Shown one piece after another: positions 7,505-14,367 of a DNA stretch of 21,616 nucleotides. A program made the translations under genes and the position numbers. How positions within the stretch are numbered: position 1 is the stretch's first letter; each line of letters begins with the position of its first letter. Source of the stretch: Chloroflexota bacterium (lineage in GTDB: Bacteria; Chloroflexota; Limnocylindria; Limnocylindrales; CSP1-4); assembly GCA_013696275.1 (NCBI GenBank), contig JACCYW010000476.1, positions 1-21,616 on the forward strand, given 5' to 3'. A model generated the notes under the pieces. The model was not told where the DNA came from. It saw only the letters and a program-made list of their open reading frames with translations, and made no database searches.

Positions 7505-8076
7505 TGGCGGCGCGCCGTCAGCTCGGACACGAGCTGGACGAGATGCGCCTGGCCACCCGCTCGGCGGTCGATATCCCGGCCAAGGTACGCAAGCATCCGG
7601 TGGAGACCATCGGCCTCATCGGCGGAGCGGGCTTTCTGGCGCTGGGTGGGCCGAAGCGGATCATCCAAGCCATCGAGCATCGGGTCCGTCCGACCAGGAA
7701 GGATCGCCTGAAGGGCATCCTTCCCAAGGACATCGAGCGGATGGTCGACAAGACCGGCCAGAACGCCGAGCAGGTGCGCCAGCGGCTGGAGCAGGACTTC
7801 TTCGACTGGATGGCCAAACGGCGCCCTCAGCAGGCGCCCGCCAACGCGCGCCAGAGTCTGTGGAAGACGTACGACTCATTCATCGGACCGCTTGGCGCGC
7901 TGGGTGCCAAGTCACTCATCGAGCGGCTGCTGGCCGCCGACCCCAAGCGCGGGTCGGGGGCTTCCGGATCGGCGGCTTCCGGATCGGCGGCATCGGCGCA
8001 GGACCGACCCGAAGCAGTGTCCAGCGCGGACATGGTCACCGCCCGGATCGCCAAGAAGATCAGCGGGGGCGGCTGA
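7468..8076 (+). CDS. DUF3618-like protein, partner of the holin-X-like gene, about 202 aa
   Basis: The N-terminal region VVAARRQLGHELDEMRLATR, then VRKHPVETIGLIGGAGFLAL, resembles DUF3618/YtxH-like proteins: a charged helix followed by K-HP and a short Gly-rich hydrophobic helix that probably inserts in the membrane. The middle is charged and helical (KDIERMVDKTGQNAEQVRQR). The C-terminal linker contains GSGASGSAASGSAASA, encoded by a 15-base tandem repeat, before a final helix. The gene overlaps the holin-like gene by 37 bases, which fits the common holin-X/DUF3618 pairing in high-GC bacteria. ATG 7453, ATG 7468 and GTG 7504 are all possible starts; none has a strong Shine-Dalgarno sequence. 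Confidence 0.68.
   Translation: MAASTKQAQQGVVAARRQLGHELDEMRLATRSAVDIPAKVRKHPVETIGLIGGAGFLALGGPKRIIQAIEHRVRPTRKDRLKGILPKDIERMVDKTGQNAEQVRQRLEQDFFDWMAKRRPQQAPANARQSLWKTYDSFIGPLGALGAKSLIERLLAADPKRGSGASGSAASGSAASAQDRPEAVSSADMVTARIAKKISGGG
7961..7990 (+). repeat. 15-base tandem repeat, two perfect copies plus a partial third
   Basis: The unit CTTCCGGATCGGCGG occurs at 7961-7975 and 7976-7990, and a degenerate third copy follows (CATCGGCG). It encodes an Ala/Ser/Gly linker (SGSAA units) within the DUF3618-like gene. Confidence 0.85.
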
Positions 8077-8091
8077 CGCGGACCGGCCGCG

Positions 8092-8097
8092 TAGACT
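8092..8097 (+). promoter_or_regulatory. -10 element TAGACT for tRNA-Leu
   Basis: TAGACTC lies 10 bases before the mature tRNA 5' end, so the primary transcript would carry only a few extra 5' nucleotides. The hexamer is identical to those before the cinA-like gene and the valS leader. Confidence 0.5.
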
Positions 8098-8107
8098 CCC
8101 ACTCCGC

Positions 8108-8192
8108 GGGCGAGTGGCGGAATGGCAGACGCGCCAGGCTTAGGACCTGGTGCCGCGTAAGCGGCGTGTCGGTTCGACCCCGACCTCGCCCA
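8108..8192 (+). tRNA. tRNA-Leu (anticodon UAG)
   Basis: The 85-base gene folds as a class II tRNA. Acceptor GGGCGAG (8108-8114) pairs with CTCGCCC (8185-8191). The anticodon stem CCAGG/CCTGG encloses loop CTTAGGA with anticodon TAG. A long variable arm (TGCCGCG-TAA-GCGGCG) is present, and the T arm is GTCGG-TTCGACC-CCGAC. The discriminator is A8192, as expected for leucine. CCA is not encoded (CGA follows), so it must be added after transcription. It reads CUA and, by wobble, other CUN codons. No terminator is obvious in the 43 bases before the convergent DUF2993 gene. Confidence 0.97.
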
Positions 8193-8235
8193 CGATATCT
8201 CCGCACGGTGACGACGCTCTCGGCGGGGACGCTGC

Positions 8236-8952
8236 TCAGCCTTCGCCAGCGAGGCGGACGATGTCCGCCAGCCGCCGAGCATCGACCGTCAGCTCGATCG
8301 CCATACCGTCCTGTGTGACGCTGACGGTCTCCAGTCGCCATGGCTCGGATGGGACCGGAGCGACCACCACCTCCTGCCTGTCGTCGGTCTCCAGGATCAG
8401 GGCTGCTCCGGCGACGCGGAACCGCGCCTGGGTCTCTTGCTCGCCGCGGATCAGGAGCAATCCACCAGCTTCCAGGCGGACGTGATCGACGGTCAGTCCG
8501 GCATCCCGAGCGACCTGCGCAACGAGCACTTCCGAATCCTCGGCCGACAGTTCGCCTCGGGCGCGCGTCGTCTCGGCCGGTCCATCCAGATCCACGGATC
8601 GGATCATCACGCTCGATCCGCCTGGTCCGCTCACTCGGACGTCCTCGAGGTGGCCGGTCACCGACTCGAACGTGCGGTCGGCCGGCGAGACACCGTGGAG
8701 CGTCAGGTCGAGCCGCCCGATCACCGCTCGCGGCACGGTCACATCTTCCGCCCGGACGCGGACCTCCGAGGCTCGCCCCGAGAAGAGGCCGGGACCGAGC
8801 AGGTTGACGCTCACCTCGACACCGTCGCCCTCCAGGCCCGCGTCGCGCGCCATGCCGGCCAGGAGCGGGCCCGCCAGCAGGGGTACGCCGATGAACACCA
8901 GTAGAGCGACCAGGAGTGTCGAGAACACGAGGAACTTGATGATGCCGCGCAA
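8236..8952 (-). CDS. DUF2993 / LmeA-like phospholipid-binding protein, 238 aa
   Basis: Probably an envelope-anchored lipid-binding protein. The N-terminus (RGIIKFLVFSTLLVALLVFI) is an uncleaved signal anchor. The rest has the DUF2993 pattern: LEGDGVEVSVNLLGPGLFSGRASEV (split here by motif), VTVPRAVIGRLDLTLHGV, LSAEDSEVLVAQ, and a final EPWRLETVSVTQDGMAIELTVD. LmeA of mycobacteria, from the same family, binds phosphatidylinositol and supports lipomannan maturation; the role here is inferred only as lipid or envelope related. The TTG start at 8952 is well supported by GGAGG with 5-base spacing. The gene is convergent with tRNA-Leu and divergent from tig. Confidence 0.82.
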   Translation of the reverse strand: MRGIIKFLVFSTLLVALLVFIGVPLLAGPLLAGMARDAGLEGDGVEVSVNLLGPGLFSGRASEVRVRAEDVTVPRAVIGRLDLTLHGVSPADRTFESVTGHLEDVRVSGPGGSSVMIRSVDLDGPAETTRARGELSAEDSEVLVAQVARDAGLTVDHVRLEAGGLLLIRGEQETQARFRVAGAALILETDDRQEVVVAPVPSEPWRLETVSVTQDGMAIELTVDARRLADIVRLAGEG

Positions 8953-9074
8953 GAGGTCCTCCGACCGCGCGAACGCTGGGTGCCGCCCGCGACTGGGAAC
9001 CGCAAGCGTATGCCACCTGTCTGATCCCGTGTCTCGGCGAAGGTCCCGCTCGGCCCGATGACATCCGTCACACC

Positions 9075-9080
9075 TATACT
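9075..9080 (+). promoter_or_regulatory. -10 element TATACT for tig
   Basis: TATACT ends 10 bases before an ATG at 9091 and 30 bases before the proposed TTG start of tig at 9111. Transcription should begin at about 9087-9091. That makes the in-frame TTG at 9084, which would extend tig by nine codons, too far upstream to be in the message. Confidence 0.55.
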
Positions 9081-9090
9081 CCGTTGCCCC

Positions 9091-9114
9091 ATGACAGGAT
9101 CCGAGCGGCCTTGA
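9091..9114 (+). CDS. Putative leaderless mini-ORF MTGSERP overlapping the tig start
   Basis: ATG at 9091 opens a seven-codon frame (MTGSERP, stop TGA 9112-9114), in a different frame from tig. Its stop overlaps the TTG start of tig (9111-9113) as TTGA. It begins where the promoter predicts the 5' end of the message. It could load ribosomes at the leaderless ATG and hand them to the weak TTG start by termination-reinitiation. This rests on arrangement only; the peptide itself resembles nothing known to me. Confidence 0.35.
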   Translation: MTGSERP

Positions 9115-10538
9115 AGGTCACCACGCGTCCCGCCCAGCGAAGCACCGTCGTCGTCGAGGTGGAGCTGCCCGCGGATCGGGTCAAACAGTCGATCGACCTC
9201 TCCGTACGTCACCTCGGGCGCCGGACTCGCATCCCGGGATTCCGGCCCGGCAAGGTCCCCCGCCCGATGCTGGAGCGCGCGTTGGGCATCAGGCGTGACG
9301 ACCCCTCGGCACCCGACCCTGTCTACGACGATGCCAAGGAGCATCTTTTCGAAGCATCCGTGGTCGACGCCCTGGAACAGGCGGCGCTCGATGTGCTGGC
9401 CATCCCGCCGCCTGAATGGACGGCCTTTCGCGAGGGCGATGGAGCCGCCTACCGCGTGACCATCCCGGTCCGGCCCGAGGTCCGCCTGGGCGCTTACGAG
9501 GACTATCCGTTCCAGCCGGAGGTGGAGCCGACCGACGACGAGCGCATCGCCAAGGTGCTCGAGCAGTTGCGCGACCAGCAGGCCAGCCTGGTCCCGGTCG
9601 AGGGCCGCGGTGCCCGGGATGGCGACTATGCGGTCATCGGCTTCGAGGGCCGCCGCGACGGCGAGGTCATCGATGGCGCGAGTTCGGAGCGGCTGCCGCT
9701 GGTCATCGGGAGGGAGCGCATGATCCCCGGTTTCGAGACCCAGCTGCAGGGTATGGCCGAAGGTGATGAGAAGAGCTTCCAGGTCACCTTCCCTGAGGAC
9801 TACGGTGACTCGGGCCTGGCCGGCCAGGAGGCGGACTTCGCAGTCACGATGCGCGAGCTTCGCGAGAAGTCACCGCCGGACCTGGATGACGAGTTCGCGC
9901 GGAGCCTGGGCGATCACCGGGACCTGGCTGCCCTCCGCGAGGACATCGGGATCCGGTTGGAGCGCAGCGCGCGCGACAAGGCGCGCCACGCCTTCGCCGA
10001 CCGCATCATCGAGTTCGCCACGGCCAATGCCACGCTGGACGTTCCGGAACTGCTCGTCGAGCGCGAGACGGAGGTGATGCTGGACGAACTGAAGGTGCGG
10101 CTCGCGGAGCAGGGCATCGGCTACGACGACTACCTGCGCGCGAGCGAGCGCGATGAGGCCAAGCTCCAGCAGGACTACCGAGAGCAGGCCGAGCACCGGG
10201 TCAAGGTCCTGCTCGTGTTAGGGGCCGTCGCCGACAAGGAGGGCATCGAGGTCACTGAAGGGGAGCTCCTTGCCGAGCTCGAGCGCGGCCGGCTGTCGGC
10301 GCAGACCGAACCGCGCCTGATGGCCTATCTCGAGTCGGATCGAGGGCGCTCGTACATCCGCTCCCGATTGCGCCGGACGCGCACCGTCGAGACGCTCATC
10401 GACCGCTGGATCGCCCGACACCCTGAGTTCAAGGATGTTCGCCACAGCGAAAGCGAGTCCAGTGCCGAAGACAGCGCTGGTGAGCCCCGATCAGCCCATC
10501 AGGAGGTACCAGCGGCGGTCGTGCCGGCATCGCGCTGA
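9111..10538 (+). CDS. tig: Trigger factor, ribosome-associated chaperone with PPIase domain, 475 aa
   Basis: Binds at the ribosomal exit tunnel and shelters nascent chains. The ribosome-binding domain starts (M)KVTTRPAQRSTVVVEVELPA and carries the signature IPGFRPGKVP (41-50), where the GFRxGK loop contacts protein L23. An FKBP-type PPIase domain spans about 165-245 (GDYAVIGFEGRRDGEVI, MIPGFETQLQGM, FPEDYGDSGLAGQ). The helical C-terminal substrate-binding arms follow (PPDLDDEFARSLGD, DVPELLVERETEVML). The tail after about 445 is acidic/Ser-rich. Start TTG 9111 matches the usual MKVT beginning of the family; it has only a weak GAGCGG upstream. It heads the tig-clpP-clpX cluster. Confidence 0.93.
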   Translation: MKVTTRPAQRSTVVVEVELPADRVKQSIDLSVRHLGRRTRIPGFRPGKVPRPMLERALGIRRDDPSAPDPVYDDAKEHLFEASVVDALEQAALDVLAIPPPEWTAFREGDGAAYRVTIPVRPEVRLGAYEDYPFQPEVEPTDDERIAKVLEQLRDQQASLVPVEGRGARDGDYAVIGFEGRRDGEVIDGASSERLPLVIGRERMIPGFETQLQGMAEGDEKSFQVTFPEDYGDSGLAGQEADFAVTMRELREKSPPDLDDEFARSLGDHRDLAALREDIGIRLERSARDKARHAFADRIIEFATANATLDVPELLVERETEVMLDELKVRLAEQGIGYDDYLRASERDEAKLQQDYREQAEHRVKVLLVLGAVADKEGIEVTEGELLAELERGRLSAQTEPRLMAYLESDRGRSYIRSRLRRTRTVETLIDRWIARHPEFKDVRHSESESSAEDSAGEPRSAHQEVPAAVVPASR

Positions 10539-10598
10539 GGGTGCCGGGGTGCCATGGCGTGGGTGGTCAGGAGCGATGGGTGTGGCGACCCCACGACC

Positions 10599-10604
10599 TA
10601 TAAT
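10599..10604 (+). promoter_or_regulatory. -10 element TATAAT for clpP
   Basis: A perfect TATAAT stands out in the GC-rich 110-base gap between tig and clpP, 44 bases before the TTG start. No good -35 match is visible at 17 bases. It suggests that clpP(X) can be transcribed independently of tig. Confidence 0.5.
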
Positions 10605-10648
10605 GTCCTCCGGTCCGTACCCGCCTTGCTTCAGAGGTCGTCCAGCCC

Positions 10649-11422
10649 TTGGCCCGATACAGCACTCCCTCCCGCTCAGCGGCCCTCGAGGCCGCCCGCG
10701 CGACGACCTCCATGCTCGTTCCCATGGTCATCGAGTCGTCGAGTCGGGGCGAGCGCGCTTACGACATCTACAGCCGGCTGCTCAAGGAGCGCATCATCTT
10801 CCTGGGCGACGCGATCGAAGATCACATGGCTAACCTCATCATCGCCCAGCTGCTCTTCCTTGAGGCAGAGGACCCCGAGCGGGACATAAGCCTGTACATC
10901 AACTCGCCCGGCGGAGTGGTGACAGCTGGTCTTGCTGTGTACGACACGATGCAGTACCTGCGGGCGCCGGGGAGCACCATGTGCATCGGCATGGCCGCCT
11001 CGATGGCGGCCGTCCTCCTGGCTGCCGGCGCGCAGAGCAAACGCTACGCACTGCCCAACGGGCGCATCATGATCCACCAGGGATCGGGTGGCTTTCGCGG
11101 CAACACGCCCGACATATTCATCCAGGTCAAGGAGCTCGAGGCGCTCATAAATACCAACCATCGCATCCTGGCCAAGCACACCGGGCAGACCTATGACCGC
11201 ATCGTCAAGGACACCGAGCGGGACTACTTCATGTCGCCCTTGGAGGCCAAGGCCTATGGCCTCATCGACGAGGTCTACACGGAGCGTGCGCAGTCACTCA
11301 TCAGCGAGGCCAAGCGTGAAGGCGGCTTGGGCGGCGAAGGCGGCGCGGCCCACGAAGGCGAGGATGTCAAACCGGCCGACGAGGATCCCACAGCGGAGCC
11401 GTCGAAGGGCACCAAGGGCTGA
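10649..11422 (+). CDS. clpP: ATP-dependent Clp protease proteolytic subunit ClpP, up to 257 aa
   Basis: Serine peptidase that forms a 14-mer barrel and degrades proteins fed by ClpX. The conserved core begins LVPMVIESSSRGERAYDIYS. Catalytic triad: Ser118 in GMAASMAA, His143 in MIHQG, and Asp192 in ERDYFMS, with YINSPGG (83-89) lining the site. The segment after the catalytic His reads HQGSGGFRGNTPD rather than the common HQPxGG. TTG 10649 has AGAGG 11 bases upstream and adds a 21-residue extension with coding-like composition that may be a propeptide. ATG 10712 has no Shine-Dalgarno sequence but fits the family start. After about residue 215 there is an extra acidic Gly/Glu-rich tail. clpX follows after 48 bases. 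Confidence 0.95.
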   Translation: MARYSTPSRSAALEAARATTSMLVPMVIESSSRGERAYDIYSRLLKERIIFLGDAIEDHMANLIIAQLLFLEAEDPERDISLYINSPGGVVTAGLAVYDTMQYLRAPGSTMCIGMAASMAAVLLAAGAQSKRYALPNGRIMIHQGSGGFRGNTPDIFIQVKELEALINTNHRILAKHTGQTYDRIVKDTERDYFMSPLEAKAYGLIDEVYTERAQSLISEAKREGGLGGEGGAAHEGEDVKPADEDPTAEPSKGTKG

Positions 11423-11470
11423 CCGTGGCCGCAGCACTCCAGGCTGGCTAAGCAACAGGCGTAGAGAGCC

Positions 11471-12769
11471 ATGTCGACCTCGACGAGTAAGGGCTCCAAG
11501 GTCCCCTATCGCTGCAGCTTCTGCGGCAAGAGTCAGGAGCAGGTCCGCAAGCTGATCGCTGGCCAGGGCGTCTACATCTGCGATGAGTGCATCAATCTCT
11601 GCCAAGAGATCATCGAAGAGGAGATGCTGGAGACGCCACGTACCAAGCCGCACGTGGCCAAGTTGCCCAATCCGCGCCAGATCACCACCGCCCTGGACGA
11701 GTACGTCATCAGCCAGGATCGAGCAAAGCGGGTGCTGTCGGTGGCGGTCTACAACCACTACAAGCGCGTCAATGCCGGCAACCTGGTCGACGAGGTGGAG
11801 CTCCAGAAGTCGAACGTCCTGCTCGTGGGACCGACCGGGTCGGGCAAGACGCTGTTGGCCCAGACCCTTGCCCGAGTGCTGGATGTCCCGTTCTGCATCG
11901 CTGACGCCACCTCGCTGACGGAAGCTGGATATGTCGGAGAGGACGTGGAGAACATCCTGCTGCGGCTCATCCAGGCGGCCGACTTCGATGTCGCGCGGGC
12001 GCAGCGCGGCATCATCTATATCGACGAGATCGACAAGATCGCCCGCAAGGCGGACAACCCATCCATCACCCGCGACGTCAGCGGCGAGGGGGTACAGCAA
12101 GGCCTGCTCAAGATCCTGGAAGGCACGGTCGCCAACGTCCCGCCGCAAGGCGGTCGAAAGCATCCTCACCAGGACTTCATCCAGATCGACACGACCAACA
12201 TCCTGTTCGTCTGCGGCGGTGCGTTCGAGGGGCTGGAGAAGATCGTCGAGGAGCGCATCGGCCGCAAGTCGATGGGCTTCGGCTCGGAAGCACAGACCGA
12301 GCGTGCGGAACGCGAGCGGATCCTGGAACACCTCATGCCGGAGGACCTGCTGCGTTTCGGACTCATCCCCGAATTCGTCGGCCGGCTGCCGGTCACCGTC
12401 ACGCTGTCGGCGCTCACGCGCGACGACCTGATGCTCGTCCTGACGGAGCCCAAGAACGCCGTCACTCGCCAGTTCCAGAAGTTCCTGCAGCTGGACAAGG
12501 TGGACCTGTTGTTCACGCCCGGAGCGATCGAGGCTGCGGCGGAGCTGGCTCTGGGCCGAAAGACCGGTGCCCGGGCGCTGCGCTCGATCGTCGAGGAGTC
12601 GCTGCTGGATGTGATGTACGACATCCCGGAGCGCACCGACGTGCGCCGCTGCATCATCACCGAGGAGACCATCCGCGACGGCCGCGTGCCCCTGTTGCTG
12701 ACCAAGGCGGAGATCGAGCGTGGCGTCGATGAGACGAACTACCTGGAGTTGCTGGAGCGTGGCGCCTAG
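11471..12769 (+). CDS. clpX: ATP-dependent Clp protease ATP-binding subunit ClpX, 432 aa
   Basis: AAA+ unfoldase that recognises substrates and threads them into ClpP. The N-terminal zinc-binding domain has Cys15, Cys18, Cys37 and Cys40 (RCSFCGK, YICDECINLC). Walker A is GPTGSGKT (120-127), pore loop GYVGED follows, Walker B is IIYIDEID (181-188), and sensor 2 is Arg368 in GARALRSIVEE. Length is normal. The start ATG 11471 gives the typical short polar leader before the zinc domain. The stop TAG sits in the palindrome CCTAGG, whose other strand supplies the stop of the adjacent decayed gene. Confidence 0.97.
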   Translation: MSTSTSKGSKVPYRCSFCGKSQEQVRKLIAGQGVYICDECINLCQEIIEEEMLETPRTKPHVAKLPNPRQITTALDEYVISQDRAKRVLSVAVYNHYKRVNAGNLVDEVELQKSNVLLVGPTGSGKTLLAQTLARVLDVPFCIADATSLTEAGYVGEDVENILLRLIQAADFDVARAQRGIIYIDEIDKIARKADNPSITRDVSGEGVQQGLLKILEGTVANVPPQGGRKHPHQDFIQIDTTNILFVCGGAFEGLEKIVEERIGRKSMGFGSEAQTERAERERILEHLMPEDLLRFGLIPEFVGRLPVTVTLSALTRDDLMLVLTEPKNAVTRQFQKFLQLDKVDLLFTPGAIEAAAELALGRKTGARALRSIVEESLLDVMYDIPERTDVRRCIITEETIRDGRVPLLLTKAEIERGVDETNYLELLERGA

Positions 12770-13085
12770 GTCTTTGGGGCGGGCTTGTGCCAACCCAAGA
12801 GGTCGATGGAGCCGCGTTCGCCGTATCCCGAGACGTCTGCTCGACCATGGTGGTCGCGTTCCTGACTTGAAGTACTCGGGCGACTCGTTCCACGAGCGCA
12901 GCGTGTCGCTCGTCAAGCAAGCGGTCCAGGGCCGCGCCGTTCCATGAACCGACGATCCGGGCGTGCGCGCCGGCTGCGGCAAAGACGCTCGTCGTCGATC
13001 GGTCCCACTCACCCATCGTGCCGACCACGGCTCCACTCACGATCCACAGGCGATCATCGACCGTTTCATCGGCGCTCCGACTCAT
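12766..13085 (-). pseudogene. Decayed HTH/nuclease-like (XRE-family, YGERGSID type) gene remnant
   Basis: The minus strand from 13085 reads a frame with EWDRSTTSVFAAAGAHARI and SWNGAALDRLLDERHAALVE, then RVARVLQ (ending 12867). After a two-base offset, another frame continues from 12864 as QERDHHGRADVSGYGERGSI then DLLGWHKPAPKT and stop 12766. Together these match, from memory, the order in a family of actinobacterial/Chloroflexota regulators: an HTH, then LDRLLDxxHAAL, then an E-V-S-x-YGERGSIDLLAWH segment and a VEVK restriction-nuclease-like core. Here the core is lost, the frame is broken, and the HTH is only faintly recognisable. It reads as a relic rather than a functional gene. The 200 bases from 13086 to 13285 contain nothing I recognise. 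Confidence 0.65.
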
Positions 13086-13285
13086 GCGCCTTGGCCGAAC
13101 GCGGGGACCGGCCGTGAGCATCGCCAACCGCGAGCCGGTGCTGTGGTTCGTATCACCGGGGAGCCCGAGAGCCACGGGTCAGCCTTTTAGGACCGTGCAC
13201 CCCGAGCGGCAACGGTGGCGCGGTGAAGCCCATACGGCACACAGCGCTCACTATCCCGTCGAGCATCCCGTGGCGCGAAAGTGGG

Positions 13286-14071
13286 TCAGGCGTCGATGGC
13301 GCGGGCGGCCTTGTCGCCGGCTCGGATGAAGGCGAGGGTCATCTCCCAGGCAGCGGTTGATTCGGCTTGGAAGTCCGCTTGCTTGCGGTCGAAGAATGAG
13401 TGCGGGGCGCCAGGGTAGGTGACCATCTCGTGCTGGACGCCGGCCGCCGCGAGCGCCGTCTCGAATGCCGCGACCGCCTCGGGAGGTATGGCCTGGTCGG
13501 CACCACCGAAAAGACCCAGGACCGGGCAGCCCATCCGATCGGCCGACTCGGCGGGAGGCGGCGAGTCATTGCGGCCACGCCCCACCGGCCAGCCATAGAA
13601 GCCGATGGCGCCGGCCAGCGCCACATCATCGAGGGTCGCGGCCAGGAATGAGAGCCGCCCGCCGAAGCAGAAGCCGACACTGAACAGGCGCTCGACGCCC
13701 CGCTCGTCGCGCAGCCATCTCGCACCCGCACGGATGTCCGACTGATTACCCGCCCAGGTGGTTCGGGCGACGTGCTCCTGGAACGGGAAGTCTGCCCCGC
13801 GATCGCGTGTCTCGGCCGTGCGGCCGAAATAGTCGATGGCCAGGGCGTCTATGCCTGCCTCCGCGAAGCGCAGGCAAAGCTCCTCGTAGTAGCGGTGGAG
13901 CCCCCGCACGTCCGGCAGGACAAGGATGCCGGCCGCGGGCGGCGAACTGGCCAATCCGGCGAAGGCCATGACGCGTTCACCGTCGGTCGACTCGAGGTCG
14001 AGTGCACGGTGGTCGACAGCAGCACCCGACACGGGATCGATCGGCGGGCGGCTATCGACGTCGAAACACAT
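13286..14071 (-). CDS. Dienelactone hydrolase family protein, 261 aa
   Basis: Alpha/beta hydrolase of the DLH family, which hydrolyses ester or lactone bonds; the true substrate is unknown. Catalytic triad: Cys135 in VGFCFGG (the family uses Cys instead of Ser), Asp192 in FGGADQAIPP, and His224 in APHSFFDR. The oxyanion region is VLPDVRGLHRYYEEL (51-65) and AIDYFGRTAE follows. The N-terminus MCFDVDSRPPIDPVSG fits the wider cytosolic subgroup, which supports ATG 14071 over the upstream in-frame codon at 14200. TACCAT ends six bases before the ATG, so the message may be leaderless. The gene is divergent from valS. Confidence 0.9.
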   Translation of the reverse strand: MCFDVDSRPPIDPVSGAAVDHRALDLESTDGERVMAFAGLASSPPAAGILVLPDVRGLHRYYEELCLRFAEAGIDALAIDYFGRTAETRDRGADFPFQEHVARTTWAGNQSDIRAGARWLRDERGVERLFSVGFCFGGRLSFLAATLDDVALAGAIGFYGWPVGRGRNDSPPPAESADRMGCPVLGLFGGADQAIPPEAVAAFETALAAAGVQHEMVTYPGAPHSFFDRKQADFQAESTAAWEMTLAFIRAGDKAARAIDA

Positions 14072-14077
14072 CGTCCC

Positions 14078-14083
14078 ATGGTA
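14078..14083 (-). promoter_or_regulatory. Putative -10 element TACCAT for the DLH-family gene
   Basis: TACCAT on the minus strand is followed by six bases and then the ATG at 14071, which places the predicted first transcribed base on the A of the start codon. No -35 is evident. Confidence 0.35.
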
Positions 14084-14107
14084 GCCGGGGGCGTGGACCT
14101 CGCGTGC

Positions 14108-14113
14108 TAGACT
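14108..14113 (+). promoter_or_regulatory. -10 element TAGACT for the valS T-box transcript
   Basis: TAGACTC lies about 20 bases before the first base pairs of T-box Stem I, which is the right place for the transcript start of the leader. Confidence 0.5.
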
Positions 14114-14308
14114 CCGCGGCCCGCGGCAGTGAACGTGAGGAGTAGCGGTCGAACCGACCGGCCAGAGACCGGGGTCATCGTTTGGAAGCCCCGGCGGCAC
14201 GGGACCGCCAAGGTCGCACGCGAGCCCGGCGGTCGGCGCCCGATAGCGCGCTCAAGAGGGACCTTCCGCGATGGGCACGGCAAAGGCTGCTGCGACCATC
14301 ATCGGGAA

Positions 14309-14347
14309 GGACCGAACCAGCAGGTGGTACCACGACCCCGTTCGTCC
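14309..14347 (+). promoter_or_regulatory. T-box antiterminator helix
   Basis: GGAC (14309-14312) and GAAC (14314-14317) pair with GTTC (14340-14343) and GTCC (14344-14347), leaving the T-box bulge between them. The 3' half is the same sequence that forms the 5' arm of the terminator hairpin, so the two structures exclude each other. Confidence 0.75.
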
Positions 14348-14367
14348 GCTGGACGAGCGGGGCGTTT
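14336..14367 (+). terminator. T-box regulated terminator hairpin upstream of valS
   Basis: CCCCGTTCGTCC (14336-14347) pairs with GGACGAGCGGGG (14351-14362) through 12 pairs, one of them T-G, around a GCT loop. Only a short TTT (14365-14367) follows, so termination may be inefficient or Rho-assisted. The valS Shine-Dalgarno AAGGGG is outside the hairpin, which favours transcriptional over translational control. Confidence 0.7.

Noticed and set aside
7961..7997. Short direct repeats as a CRISPR or mobile-element end
   Set aside because: The repeats are contiguous, 15 bases long, in frame, and encode a flexible linker. There are no spacers.
9084..9110. In-frame TTG at 9084 as the trigger factor start
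   Set aside because: It lies only three bases after the -10 TATACT and would be upstream of the predicted transcript start. The family N-terminus (MKVT) matches TTG 9111.
11294..13036. 580-residue open frame on the minus strand opposite clpX
   Set aside because: It covers the full ClpX gene with all its AAA+ motifs on the plus strand. Its composition is typical of an antisense frame, apart from the end that overlaps the decayed HTH gene.
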